In this document: positions 1 through 7,607 of the stretch, piece by piece
Layout: each line of letters starts with the position of its first letter
Numbering within the stretch: the stretch's first letter is position 1
Source of the DNA: Microbacterium sp. TPD7012
Lineage (GTDB): Bacteria > Actinomycetota > Actinomycetes > Actinomycetales > Microbacteriaceae
DNA: 64,000 nt
Direction: 5' to 3'
Assembly: GCF_003075395.1 (NCBI RefSeq)
Contig: NZ_QDFV01000005.1
Coordinates: forward strand, 124,001-188,000
The notes under the pieces: generated by a model
Seen by the model: the letters and a program-made list of their open reading frames with translations, nothing else
The model's database searches: none
Told to the model about the DNA's origin: nothing
Position numbers and translations under genes: made by a program

Positions 1-166
1 GGAGCTGTGGCAGGGTCTCGGTCGCGAGCCGCTGCCGTTCGAGACGTCCGCTCCGAGGGTGTTCGCCGCCGGAGACGTGCGACGCGGGTCGATGAAGCGG
101 GTCGCGGCCGCCGTCGGCGAAGGTTCGAGCGCGGTGGCATCCGTCCATCGCGCACTGGCGTTCTGA
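1..166 (+). CDS. Thioredoxin-reductase-like FAD oxidoreductase, 3' end only
   Basis: The window opens inside this gene; the last 54 codons are visible, ending in TGA at 164-166. The motif VFAAGDVRRGSMKRVAAAVG followed by GSSAVASVH is the C-terminal FAD-binding AGDV segment and final helix of the thioredoxin reductase / pyridine nucleotide-disulfide oxidoreductase family. The substrate cannot be judged because the CxxC region, if any, lies outside the window. It ends 10 bp before the UBP zinc finger gene, so the two are probably co-transcribed. In other actinobacteria I recall FAD oxidoreductases of this type paired with a UBP zinc finger protein, but that is recollection, not seen here. Confidence 0.75.
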   Translation, partial: ELWQGLGREPLPFETSAPRVFAAGDVRRGSMKRVAAAVGEGSSAVASVHRALAF

Positions 167-176
167 AGGGAAAGAC

Positions 177-521
177 ATGACCTCCGACATCGACACGAAT
201 GCAGCACCGTCCGGCACCGGATGCCGGGAGTGCGACGACCAGAGCGGGTTCTGGGTGCACCTGCGCCGCTGCGCGGCCTGCGGCCACGTGGGCTGCTGCG
301 ACACCTCCCCCGGCCAGCACGCCACCGCCCACTACCGCGAGACCGGTCACCGACTCATCCAGAGCTTCGAGCCGGGCGAGGACTGGTACTGGGACTACGT
401 CGACGAGTCCACCTTCGAAGGACCGGAGCTGGCCGCGCCGACCAGCCATCCGGCCGATCAGCCCGCGCCGGGCCCGAAGGGACGCGTGCCGGTGAACTGG
501 CGCGACTACATCCACACCTGA
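177..521 (+). CDS. UBP-type zinc finger protein
   Basis: A 114-residue protein with a zinc-binding ZnF-UBP pattern: C16xxC19, C32xxC35, GHVGCC (C40, C41), H48, H52 and H58. In eukaryotes this fold binds ubiquitin tails. The bacterial stand-alone version has no established role and may act in redox or protein binding. The rest of the chain is acidic and Pro-rich with no membrane segment. AAGGGAAAG upstream of the ATG is a plausible ribosome site. Its partner is the FAD oxidoreductase ending 10 bp upstream, and it converges on the glycoside hydrolase that ends at 547. Confidence 0.8.
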   Translation: MTSDIDTNAAPSGTGCRECDDQSGFWVHLRRCAACGHVGCCDTSPGQHATAHYRETGHRLIQSFEPGEDWYWDYVDESTFEGPELAAPTSHPADQPAPGPKGRVPVNWRDYIHT

Positions 522-546
522 TCGACGCTCACCCACCCCCGCCGCG

Positions 547-2277
547 TCACTCCGACAGCGTCACCGCGAGGTCGATGAACAGGGCGGCCGACCAGCCGAA
601 TGCCGTCGTCGCGGTGCGGGCCTTCTGCCCCGTGCGCGGGTTGAAGTACTCGTGCGGGCCGCCGCCGTGGATCACGAGCGCGACGGTCTGCTCGCGGAGC
701 TCCCGTGCGCGATCGGCGTATCCGGACGCTTCGAGCCCCTCGGCGACGAGCATGCTCGTGTTGACCCAGATCGGTCCGCGCCACATCCGCTCGTCCGAGA
801 AGTCGGGATCGGATGCCGCGACGGTCGGCAGACCCCACTCGAGGCCGAAGCGCTCGGGGTCATCGACGGCCGCCGCCAGGGACTCGGCGATCAACTCGGG
901 CAGGGTGCCGGTGAGCAACGGCATCAGCCCGACGACGGTGTCGCTCAGCTGCGCCTCACCCCCGCCGAAGGCGAGGAACCTGCCGCGCTCGGCATCCCAC
1001 ATGTCCAGCAGCAGGGCCCGCGTGGCGGCGGCCCGCTCGTCGAACCGGGACGCATCGACGCCGGGTTCGTATCGCGCGAACAGGTCGGCGATCTCGAGGT
1101 CCTGCCGCACGAGGTACGCCCCGAGGTCAGGCGCCACCGTCGGCAGCGGCCCATCGAAGATCGGGCTGTCGTCGAGACCCGAGGAGTACGGATGCCCGTA
1201 CTCCGGCATCCCGTCGTGATCGAGGTCGCTGCCCGCGAACCACCAGTCCTGCGAGCGGATGACCCTGGCCAGCTGCTCTCGCGCCCAGTCCGGTGCGTCC
1301 TCGACCTCGAGCACCTTGCGCAGCGCCCAGGCAGCGAGCGGCGGCTTCGTCAGCGGCACCGGGGCGCTCGGGTCGGCGATCTGCGAGCCGGCTCGACGCA
1401 GGTTCGCACGGTCGCTCTCGGGCAGATCGTCGCTCGTGGCGAGCACACCCTCTTCGTGCACGACATCCGGCAGCTGACCGTCGGGCTGCGGGAATCGGAA
1501 CGCGATCTCCAGCTGCTCGCGGGCGAGCTCGGGGTCGCCGTGACGCAGCCCCACAGCGATAAAGTACGCGTCCCACTGCCAGAGTCCGACGTAGCCGATC
1601 TTCGACGGGACGATCGCGCGGGCGTCACCGAGCGACGGCAACTCGACGATGTTCGCACCCAGGACCCACCAGCAGAAGGCGGTCATCTCCTGCAGGTCGT
1701 CGCGCACGGTCGGGCACTTCGCGAACCAGGTCGCCCAGATGCGCTCGGTCGCGGCGAGCGCGGCCGCATGGTCGCCCGTCTCGACCGTCGCGGAGCGGTC
1801 GGCGGCGATGCGGATCCGGATGCCGTCGCCGAGCGGATGCCGCTGCACGCTGCCGTCCGGGAGCTCGAGGTGCAGGGTCAGCCCGGTCGCGCCTTCGGCA
1901 GGGCCGAGACTCAGCGTCGAGGGATCGGCGAACGTGAGCGTGGCGGTCGGCCGGGACGCTTCGACAAGCTCAGCGACCCAACCGTCCTGGGTCGCTGGGC
2001 CCGTCGACGGACCCAGCCCCTGGGTCCCTGAGCCTGTCGAAGGGCCGCCGAATGTGACCCGCCCCGGCAGCACGTCCGTCACCGGGAGCACCTGCCCCGC
2101 GGCATCCGTCAGCGTCAGCAGGTCGAGCACCCGGCACTCCGCCAGCCGTCGCTCGTACTCCGAGGTGTGCACGCGCACGCCGTCGCTCTCGCGGAACACC
2201 AGCACGCGCGACCGCGGCAGGGTGAACGGCGCCGAGACCAGATCGAGGTGACGCCCGGCCAGAGCCGCGGCATCCAT
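547..2277 (-). CDS. MGH1/GH63-type glycoside hydrolase, last gene of sugar ABC operon
   Basis: A 576-residue protein without a signal peptide, so it should act on imported oligosaccharide in the cytosol. The region around residues 225-265 (GLWQWDAYFIAVGL, then REQLEIAF and QPDGQLPDVV) and LDDSPIFDG near residue 366 are typical of the (alpha/alpha)6-barrel MGH1/GH63/trehalase-like families. Substrate is not predictable; alpha-mannosides or trehalose-like glucosides are possible. The ATG at 2277 overlaps the permease stop as TGATG, which fixes the start although the frame is open further upstream. Residues about 77-106 are encoded by a family A dispersed repeat (1959-2046), apparently an in-frame insertion in the N-terminal beta domain. 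Confidence 0.8.
   Translation of the reverse strand: MDAAALAGRHLDLVSAPFTLPRSRVLVFRESDGVRVHTSEYERRLAECRVLDLLTLTDAAGQVLPVTDVLPGRVTFGGPSTGSGTQGLGPSTGPATQDGWVAELVEASRPTATLTFADPSTLSLGPAEGATGLTLHLELPDGSVQRHPLGDGIRIRIAADRSATVETGDHAAALAATERIWATWFAKCPTVRDDLQEMTAFCWWVLGANIVELPSLGDARAIVPSKIGYVGLWQWDAYFIAVGLRHGDPELAREQLEIAFRFPQPDGQLPDVVHEEGVLATSDDLPESDRANLRRAGSQIADPSAPVPLTKPPLAAWALRKVLEVEDAPDWAREQLARVIRSQDWWFAGSDLDHDGMPEYGHPYSSGLDDSPIFDGPLPTVAPDLGAYLVRQDLEIADLFARYEPGVDASRFDERAAATRALLLDMWDAERGRFLAFGGGEAQLSDTVVGLMPLLTGTLPELIAESLAAAVDDPERFGLEWGLPTVAASDPDFSDERMWRGPIWVNTSMLVAEGLEASGYADRARELREQTVALVIHGGGPHEYFNPRTGQKARTATTAFGWSAALFIDLAVTLSE
1959..2046. repeat. Family A palindromic repeat inside a coding region
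   Basis: The flanks CTTCGACAAGCTCAG (1959 on) and CTGAGCCTGTCGAAGG (near 2028) are inverted copies of the element also found at 16099, 28290, 46594, 47619 and 61954. Here it is read through in frame and adds a Gly/Ser/Thr-rich stretch to the glycoside hydrolase. Confidence 0.8.
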
Positions 2278-3221
2278 CAACGCCCTCCCAGCCCCGAGGC
2301 GGCCATGCTGTTGAGGATCTTGCGCTGGCCGATCACGAACACGATCAGCATCGGCACGGTCGCGATGGCGGATGCCGCCATGACGAGGCCGTAGTTGATC
2401 GATCCGAACTGCCCCTGGAACGAGGTCAGCAGCAGCGGCACCGTGAACAGGTCCGGGGTGTTCAGCAGCACCAGCGGGAACAGGAACGCGTTCCAGACGC
2501 CGAGCGCGGTGATGATGCTGAGCGCGGCGAGTCCGGGCTTGAGGTTCGGGAGCACGATGCTCCAGAAGATGCGCCAGCGGCCGGCGCCGTCGACCAGCGC
2601 CGCCTCCTCGAGCTCGCGCGGCAGGGCCAGCACGAACTGGCGCATGAGGAACACCGCGAACGGGTTCGCGATCATGCCGGGCACGATCAGCGCGAGGTGC
2701 GAGTCGACCCAGCCGAGCTGCGACATCAGCAGGTAGAAGGGGATCAGCGTGACCTGCGCCGGGATCATCTGCGTCGCGAGGAACACGATGAACAGCACCT
2801 TGCTGCCCTTGAAGCGGATGCGCGCGAACGCGTAGCCGGCCATCGATGCGGTGATGAGCGTGCCGACCACGACGAGCACCGCGATATACGCGCTGTTCAG
2901 GTACGCCTGGCCGAACGGCACGGCGTTCCAGGCCTCGGTGTAGTTGTCGACGGTCCACGGATTCGGCAGGAACTCGAGCGGGTTCTTGAGCAGCTGCGGC
3001 AGCGTCTTGAACGAGGTCAGCAGCATCCACACGAAGGGGAACACCATCGAGATGCCGCCGATGACGAGAACGACGTGCAGCGCGGTGGCGCCGACGCGAC
3101 GACGTGCCCGATCGGCCCCGGGGCCGCCACGGCCGCGCCGACGGTAGCCGGGGGCGGTGAGCGCGATGGTCGAGTCGGTCGCGGGCGCGGGGGCCGCGAG
3201 GGGAGGCGTCTGGATGCTCAT
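2277..3221 (-). CDS. Carbohydrate ABC transporter permease (MalG type)
   Basis: A 314-residue inner-membrane protein with six predicted helices after an Ala/Pro/Arg-rich cytoplasmic tail of about 45 residues. The EAA loop EEAALVDGAGRWRIFWSIVL near residue 205 is the contact for the ATPase subunit. It forms a heterodimer with the MalF-type permease just upstream (ATGA overlap at 3218-3221) and receives sugar from the lipoprotein encoded at 4183-5493. No ATPase gene is present in the operon, as is usual in actinobacteria, where a shared MsiK-type ATPase energises many importers. Confidence 0.92.
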   Translation of the reverse strand: MSIQTPPLAAPAPATDSTIALTAPGYRRRGRGGPGADRARRRVGATALHVVLVIGGISMVFPFVWMLLTSFKTLPQLLKNPLEFLPNPWTVDNYTEAWNAVPFGQAYLNSAYIAVLVVVGTLITASMAGYAFARIRFKGSKVLFIVFLATQMIPAQVTLIPFYLLMSQLGWVDSHLALIVPGMIANPFAVFLMRQFVLALPRELEEAALVDGAGRWRIFWSIVLPNLKPGLAALSIITALGVWNAFLFPLVLLNTPDLFTVPLLLTSFQGQFGSINYGLVMAASAIATVPMLIVFVIGQRKILNSMAASGLGGR

Positions 3222-4180
3222 GCGGGGTCATCCTCGTAGTGGACGAACTTCTTCTGCGCACCGAACTGGATCGCCGTGATGACGAGGGTGAGCACGAGCA
3301 GGATGATGCTCGCCGCACTCGACAGACCGAACTCGAACCGCCCGAAGCCCAGATCGAAGATGTGATAGACGATCGTGCGGGTCGCGTTGTCGGGTCCGCC
3401 GCCGGAGACGAGCACGTACACCGTGTCGAAGGTCTGCAGCGACGAGATGAAGGCGATCACCGACGAGAAGAACACGATCGGCGAGAGCAGGGGCAGGCGG
3501 ATGCTGGTGAACAGCCGCCACGCGCCGGCGCCGTCGATGCGGGCGGCCTCGATCACCGAGGGCGAGATGTTCTGGAGACCGGCGAGGAAGATCACGACGT
3601 TCAGGCCCATGGACGACCAGATCGTGACGATGCAGACCGCGAGGAGCGCGAGCTTCGGGTCCTGCAGCCAATCCGGCGGAGTGACCCCGAACACCTTCGA
3701 GATCGTCACCGAGAGCAGGCCGTCTGCACGGAACATCTGCTGCCAGATCATCGCCACCGCGACGGTGGAGGTGACGACCGGCGCGAAGAAGAGGATCAGG
3801 TAGAGCGTGCGGGTCTTCAGCTTCTCCAGTGCGACCGCCACGATCACCGAGAGCGTGAGGCCGATCGGAACGGTCACGAGCGCGATCAGCAGCGTGTTGA
3901 TGATCGAGCGACCGAGCAGCGGGTCCTGCAGCTGGTCGACGAAGTTCGCCAGCCCCACCCACTTCAGGTCGCTCAGCCCGTCCCACTCCGCGAACGCGAG
4001 CACGAGGCTCGCGCCGAACGGCAGCACCACGAAGAGCGCCATGCCCAACAGCTGCGGGGCGACGAACACGTACCCCCACCGTCGGTCGCGGCGGCGCCAG
4101 GCCGCCTCCTTCCGCAGGGGCAGGGCGGATGCCGCAGGCGCGGCCTGCGGCATCCGTCCGTTCTCGGTGAGGGTGGTCAC
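3218..4180 (-). CDS. Sugar ABC transporter permease (MalF type)
   Basis: A 320-residue membrane protein with six main helices and the EAA loop IEAARIDGAGAWRLFTSIRL near residue 213. I chose the GTG at 4180 because a GGAG sits 8 bases upstream and it lies just 2 bp after the binding-protein stop; the frame is open further upstream, but only as antisense-like coding under the binding-protein gene. An ATG at 4153 is the alternative start. It pairs with the MalG-type permease downstream. Confidence 0.9.
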   Translation of the reverse strand: MTTLTENGRMPQAAPAASALPLRKEAAWRRRDRRWGYVFVAPQLLGMALFVVLPFGASLVLAFAEWDGLSDLKWVGLANFVDQLQDPLLGRSIINTLLIALVTVPIGLTLSVIVAVALEKLKTRTLYLILFFAPVVTSTVAVAMIWQQMFRADGLLSVTISKVFGVTPPDWLQDPKLALLAVCIVTIWSSMGLNVVIFLAGLQNISPSVIEAARIDGAGAWRLFTSIRLPLLSPIVFFSSVIAFISSLQTFDTVYVLVSGGGPDNATRTIVYHIFDLGFGRFEFGLSSAASIILLVLTLVITAIQFGAQKKFVHYEDDPA

Positions 4181-4182
4181 TC

Positions 4183-5493
4183 TTACTTCTCCGACCGTTC
4201 CTTGATCACGTCGGCGATGGTGTCGAGCGTGGCCTGCGCGTCGGTCTTGCCCTCGTAGAGCTTCTGGAACTCCTCCGCGATCGCGGTCGGCAGGCCCGGG
4301 ACCCGCGCCTCGGCGGGGTAGTCCTCGAATCCGATGTCGCGCATGTCGAGGAAGGTCTGCGCGTGAGCGGGGTAGTCGCCCTCGAGCACGACGTCGTCGG
4401 CGCCCTTGATCGACGGGACCGCGTTGCCCCCGCCCTCGAGACGGAACGTCTGTCCCTCGGCCGAGAGGAACTCGGTCCAGAACGTGAACGCCGCGTCCTT
4501 CACCTTGGTCTTGCCGTTGATGGCGAGGAAGCTCGTCGCGACGCCCGTGGGCGCGGCCTCGCCGTCGGGCGTCGGCCACGGCACGATGTCGTAGCTGTCC
4601 TGCTCGCCGGTCGCGTCGACCGTGCCGATCGTGTAGCGGCCCTGCACGAAGAACCCGGCCTTGTGCGTGACGAAGACGCTGTCGGCACCGGCACCGTCGG
4701 GGAGCGTGTCGGCGACCACGAAGGTGCCGTCCTGGAACAGGTCGCCGAACTGCTGCACGGCCTCGACCGCATCGGCATCCTCGTTCGCGACGAAGGCGCC
4801 CGAGTCGTCGTAGGGAGCGTCGATGCCCTGGGACGAGAGCCAGCTCCAGTGCGTGGCCCAGTAGTTCCAGTACATGGTGCCGGTGAGTCCCGCGTCGTGC
4901 AGCTTCGCGTTCATCTCGAGGAAGGTGTCGGTCGTCCACTCGCCGTTCTCGGCCAGGGTCGCGGGGTCCTCGGTGATCCCGGCAGCGGCGAGCGCCTGCT
5001 TGTCGTACCAGAACACGTCGGGGTTCGAGTCGTTCGGGGCGGCATAGACCTCGCCGTCGTGCTCGGCCGCGCCGAACAGTCCGGGGAAGAAGTCGTCCTT
5101 CTTCGTCTTGCTCTCCTTCGAGGCCATCAGGTCGTCGAGCGGCATGAGGCGGTTCGAGTCGACGAACTGGCCGATCATGTCGTCACCCACGTAGAAGACG
5201 TCGGGGGCGGTGTTGCTCGTGAGCTGGGCGAGCAGCTTGGAGTGGTAGTCGCCGTAGCTGGCGACCGGCTGCAGCTTGACCTTGATGTCGGGGTGGCGCT
5301 CCATGAAGTCCTTGTTGAACTCCTCGTAGCGGGTGAGCTCGTCGGGCGTGCCCCAGGTCGACCAGATGACCGTCGCCGTGCCGTCCGCACCGACGCCGCC
5401 TCCTCCGCCCCCGCCGCTGCACGCGGCGAGTCCCAGTGCCAGAGCGCCGGCGGCACCCAGTGCCAGATACCGCGTCACGTTCGCACGTGCCAT
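4183..5493 (-). CDS. Extracellular sugar-binding lipoprotein (SBP family 1)
   Basis: A 436-residue family 1 solute-binding protein. The N-terminus is a lipoprotein signal with lipobox LGLAAC at residues 20-25, followed by a Gly-rich linker, so the mature protein is anchored outside the membrane. Family features include VIWSTWGTPDELTRYEEF, the NTAPDVFYVGDD segment and conserved Trp-rich stretches (TMYWNYWATHWSWLS) that would stack on sugar rings. It is the first gene of the operon SBP-MalF-MalG-glycoside hydrolase and follows the promoter/operator at 5554-5582. Confidence 0.92.
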   Translation of the reverse strand: MARANVTRYLALGAAGALALGLAACSGGGGGGGVGADGTATVIWSTWGTPDELTRYEEFNKDFMERHPDIKVKLQPVASYGDYHSKLLAQLTSNTAPDVFYVGDDMIGQFVDSNRLMPLDDLMASKESKTKKDDFFPGLFGAAEHDGEVYAAPNDSNPDVFWYDKQALAAAGITEDPATLAENGEWTTDTFLEMNAKLHDAGLTGTMYWNYWATHWSWLSSQGIDAPYDDSGAFVANEDADAVEAVQQFGDLFQDGTFVVADTLPDGAGADSVFVTHKAGFFVQGRYTIGTVDATGEQDSYDIVPWPTPDGEAAPTGVATSFLAINGKTKVKDAAFTFWTEFLSAEGQTFRLEGGGNAVPSIKGADDVVLEGDYPAHAQTFLDMRDIGFEDYPAEARVPGLPTAIAEEFQKLYEGKTDAQATLDTIADVIKERSEK

Positions 5494-5553
5494 CTCGCTA
5501 CCTCTTTCATCATCGGAAGATCGTGTCGGGAATGCCCTGAGGGGCTCTCTCGT

Positions 5554-5582
5554 ATTCTGTATACAGAACGCAATCCTGTCAA
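5554..5582 (-). promoter_or_regulatory. Promoter with palindromic GntR-like operator for the sugar ABC operon
   Basis: On the minus strand TTGACA (5577-5582) is followed 17 bp later by CAGAAT (5554-5559). The spacer and -10 contain the perfect palindrome TTCTGTATACAGAA (5555-5568). A core TGTATACA fits the T-GT-AC-A pattern of GntR-family operators. No GntR gene is in the window, so the regulator is inferred. Repression by blocking polymerase is the simplest reading. Confidence 0.6.
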
Positions 5583-5630
5583 GATGCGGCAGTCAAGATG
5601 CGGCAGCGACGCGGCTCCCCATCGATCGGC

Positions 5631-5716
5631 GCACACAACTCAGCCAGAACTCGGCGCAGCGGCGACGACCACCCCTCTTTCGGGGTCTCCGGCGACGTTC
5701 TTGCTGAATTGTGCAC
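5631..5716. repeat. Family B inverted-repeat element (86 bp), degenerate copy
   Basis: The right arm GTTCTTGCTGAATTGTGCAC (5697-5716) matches 19 of 20 bases of the arm at 15064-15083. The left arm (5631-5650) matches its inverse at 16 of 20. Total length, 86 bp, is almost the same as the copy at 14999-15083. It lies between the sugar operon promoter and the next gene. Just before it, a 14-bp unit is directly duplicated (5578-5591 and 5592-5605). Confidence 0.7.
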
Positions 5717-5748
5717 GGGGACCTGTCGCGAAGACGGAGAATGGCGGG

Positions 5749-6192
5749 ATGGACGCCACCGACCCGCACCTCCTCGGCCCCGGACTCCTCCCGACGCCGT
5801 TCACCGCCGATGAGATCCGCGACGCCACCGGATCCGGCAAGGTGATCCGGCTGCTCCTCGAAGGACCGGACGGTCCCCTGGGCGAGCACGTCAACCGATT
5901 CAGCGACACGGATGCCGAGGGCGCGACGCTCGACCGGTGGGACGCCGCTGACCCCAAGGCGATCGTCTCGCACCGGGTGACCTGGGCGGAGCTGCAGGGT
6001 CACGCGGCCTTCGACGCCGACACGACGAGCGTGTCGACGGTCTCGCTGTCCTCGCCGCTCGGCGAACTGACCTGCCGCAAGTACGACACCGAAGACGGCG
6101 TCTTCTGGTTCTCGATCGCGCACCCCGGGATGCCCGTGCTGTACGAGTCCGACGGCATGCGCACGACCGTGCTGGGCATCGAACAGGACTGA
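5749..6192 (+). CDS. Conserved hypothetical protein, 147 aa
   Basis: I do not recognise the family. The protein is acidic, soluble and without a signal or membrane segment. The N-terminal part (HLLGPGLLPTPFTADEIRDA) and an alternating beta-rich C-terminus ending in PVLYESDGMRTTVLGIEQD suggest a small alpha/beta or beta-barrel domain. The ATG at 5749 is preceded by GGAG 12 bp upstream; an out-of-frame ATG at 5741 is not used. Codon use matches the neighbours. It stands alone, reading toward the convergent lipoprotein genes, with the terminator at 6303-6340 between them. Confidence 0.6.
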   Translation: MDATDPHLLGPGLLPTPFTADEIRDATGSGKVIRLLLEGPDGPLGEHVNRFSDTDAEGATLDRWDAADPKAIVSHRVTWAELQGHAAFDADTTSVSTVSLSSPLGELTCRKYDTEDGVFWFSIAHPGMPVLYESDGMRTTVLGIEQD

Positions 6193-6205
6193 CCGGGGCA
6201 GCCAC

Positions 6206-6294
6206 CCGGCACGATCTGCGGACCGGCTCACGATTCGCGGACGTTCTGCGGCAGAACATCCGCAGAACGTGACACCGTCCGCAGATCGTGCCGG
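6206..6294. repeat. Long nested inverted repeat (cruciform-type)
   Basis: Perfect 17-bp outer arms (6206-6222 and 6278-6294, CCGGCACGATCTGCGGA and its complement) enclose a perfect 10-bp inner pair ACGTTCTGCG (6241-6250) and CGCAGAACGT (6261-6270). It sits just after the stop at 6192, before a separate terminator. Confidence 0.75.
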
Positions 6295-6302
6295 CACAGA
6301 CG

Positions 6303-6340
6303 CCGAAGGGCGGGCCCGCCGCCACGGACCCGCCCTTCGG
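6303..6340. terminator. Bidirectional hairpin terminator between convergent genes
   Basis: CCGAAGGGCGGG (6303-6314) and CCCGCCCTTCGG (6329-6340) form a perfect 12-bp stem with a 14-base loop, ending 8 bp from the lipoprotein stop at 6348. There is only a short T-rich tail (ACTTCTCT). Confidence 0.75.
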
Positions 6341-6347
6341 ACTTCTC

Positions 6348-7556
6348 TCAGTGGCCGGCCGCGCCGACCACGACGAACTCGTTCGGCACGACATCGAGGA
6401 CGGCGGATGCCGCCACCTCGCCCGAGTGCAGATCGATCGCCAGGATCTTGTCCGACGCCGGCTCCGTCACGTAGGCGATGTCGCCCACGACGCGCAGACC
6501 CGGGTGCGGCTGCTGCCACTCCGTCGGGCTCTCCCACGGCTCGATGACGCTCCACTGGTCGATGACCTCGCCGGCCTCGTCGAGCAGGTACAGGCTGCCG
6601 TCGGCGCTCAGCACCACGACGTTGTCGTGACCGTCACGGCCGACCCCGCGCCAGGTGTACTCGACGCCGTCGGGCAGGTCGATGACCGAGAGCTCCTGCG
6701 TGTCGGTGTCGATGCGCACGAGCTTCGAGAGCAGGTAGCCCTCGGCATCCGGATCGGTCTTGTAGTCGCCGAAGGCGATCGCGCTGGTGTCGGTGACGTA
6801 CGCGTTGCCGGTGCGGCCGAACTCGTCCGGAGCATCGAGCTTGGTGAAGGCTCCGTCGGAGAACAGCAGCACGCCGTCCTCGCAGCCGAACATGACCGTC
6901 TCGCCCTTCAGCGCACCCTCGCCGTGCACGCTCGGGCACTCCTCGTTGCGGGCGAGCTCCGTGCCGTCGGCTGCGAGATGCCGCACTCCTGTGCGAGCCT
7001 CCTCGGTGCCGATCGTGGCCAGCGCTGTGCCGTCGGACAGCTCGATCGCGACGCCGTGGTGCGCGGCCTCCGAGGTGATCGTGTCGACCTCCGGGAGCGT
7101 GCCGGTGCCGACCGCGTCGGTGTCGAAGACCCGGATCTCTCCGGTGCCGTCGTCGAACAGGGCGGTGCGCCCGGCGTGCGGGGTGGCGTGGCCGGCGGCC
7201 ACGGCCTCGAAGACCTCGCCGGTGAACTCGACGGTGTCGGAGGCGAGTCCGGTGTCGAGCACGTGGAAGCCGTCCTCCGCGGTGACGAAGACGTGGCCGT
7301 CATGGTCGCCGGCGCCGTTGACGCGCAGGAATCCGCCGAGCTCGACCTGGTCGATCTGCTCGAGGGTCTCGCCGTCGAGCACGACGACCCCTCCGTCGTA
7401 GGTGACGGCGACGCGGGTGTCGGCCTCGTGCTTCTCTTCGGGGGCGGCGGAACCGCCGGATGCCGTGGGCGATGCGGTCGCGCATCCGGCGAGCGCGACG
7501 ACCGCGAAGGCGGCGAATGCGCCGGCCGCGAGGCGGCTGCGGACGGGTCGGGACAT
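6348..7556 (-). CDS. AztD-like secreted zinc metallochaperone lipoprotein
   Basis: A 402-residue protein with a lipoprotein signal (VVALAGC, Cys near 25) and a repetitive beta-strand pattern typical of a beta-propeller (RVAVTYDGGVVVLDG, GHVFVTAEDGFHVLD, NVVVLSADGSLYLLDE). His-rich spots (HDGH, HATPHAG, AHHG, CPSVHGEG) are candidate zinc ligands and resemble the AztD family, which hands zinc to the AztABC importer's binding protein. It is the second gene after 7608-8840 (51-bp gap) behind a Zur-like box, which supports a zinc role. The AztABC genes are not in the window. The family call is from memory of its features, not a search. Confidence 0.65.
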   Translation of the reverse strand: MSRPVRSRLAAGAFAAFAVVALAGCATASPTASGGSAAPEEKHEADTRVAVTYDGGVVVLDGETLEQIDQVELGGFLRVNGAGDHDGHVFVTAEDGFHVLDTGLASDTVEFTGEVFEAVAAGHATPHAGRTALFDDGTGEIRVFDTDAVGTGTLPEVDTITSEAAHHGVAIELSDGTALATIGTEEARTGVRHLAADGTELARNEECPSVHGEGALKGETVMFGCEDGVLLFSDGAFTKLDAPDEFGRTGNAYVTDTSAIAFGDYKTDPDAEGYLLSKLVRIDTDTQELSVIDLPDGVEYTWRGVGRDGHDNVVVLSADGSLYLLDEAGEVIDQWSVIEPWESPTEWQQPHPGLRVVGDIAYVTEPASDKILAIDLHSGEVAASAVLDVVPNEFVVVGAAGH

Positions 7557-7607
7557 GGTGTCTCTCTTTCTTCGGTGTGGTGCTGAGGGGTTGCGTACGG
7601 GGCCGGG

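Noticed and set aside
547..3318. Extending the glycoside hydrolase to 923 codons
   Set aside because: The upstream part is Arg/Pro-rich out-of-frame reading of the MalG permease; the TGATG junction at 2275-2279 gives the true start.
4363..5748. Upstream extension of the 5749 gene
   Set aside because: The extension is antisense to the binding-protein gene and lacks protein-like composition.
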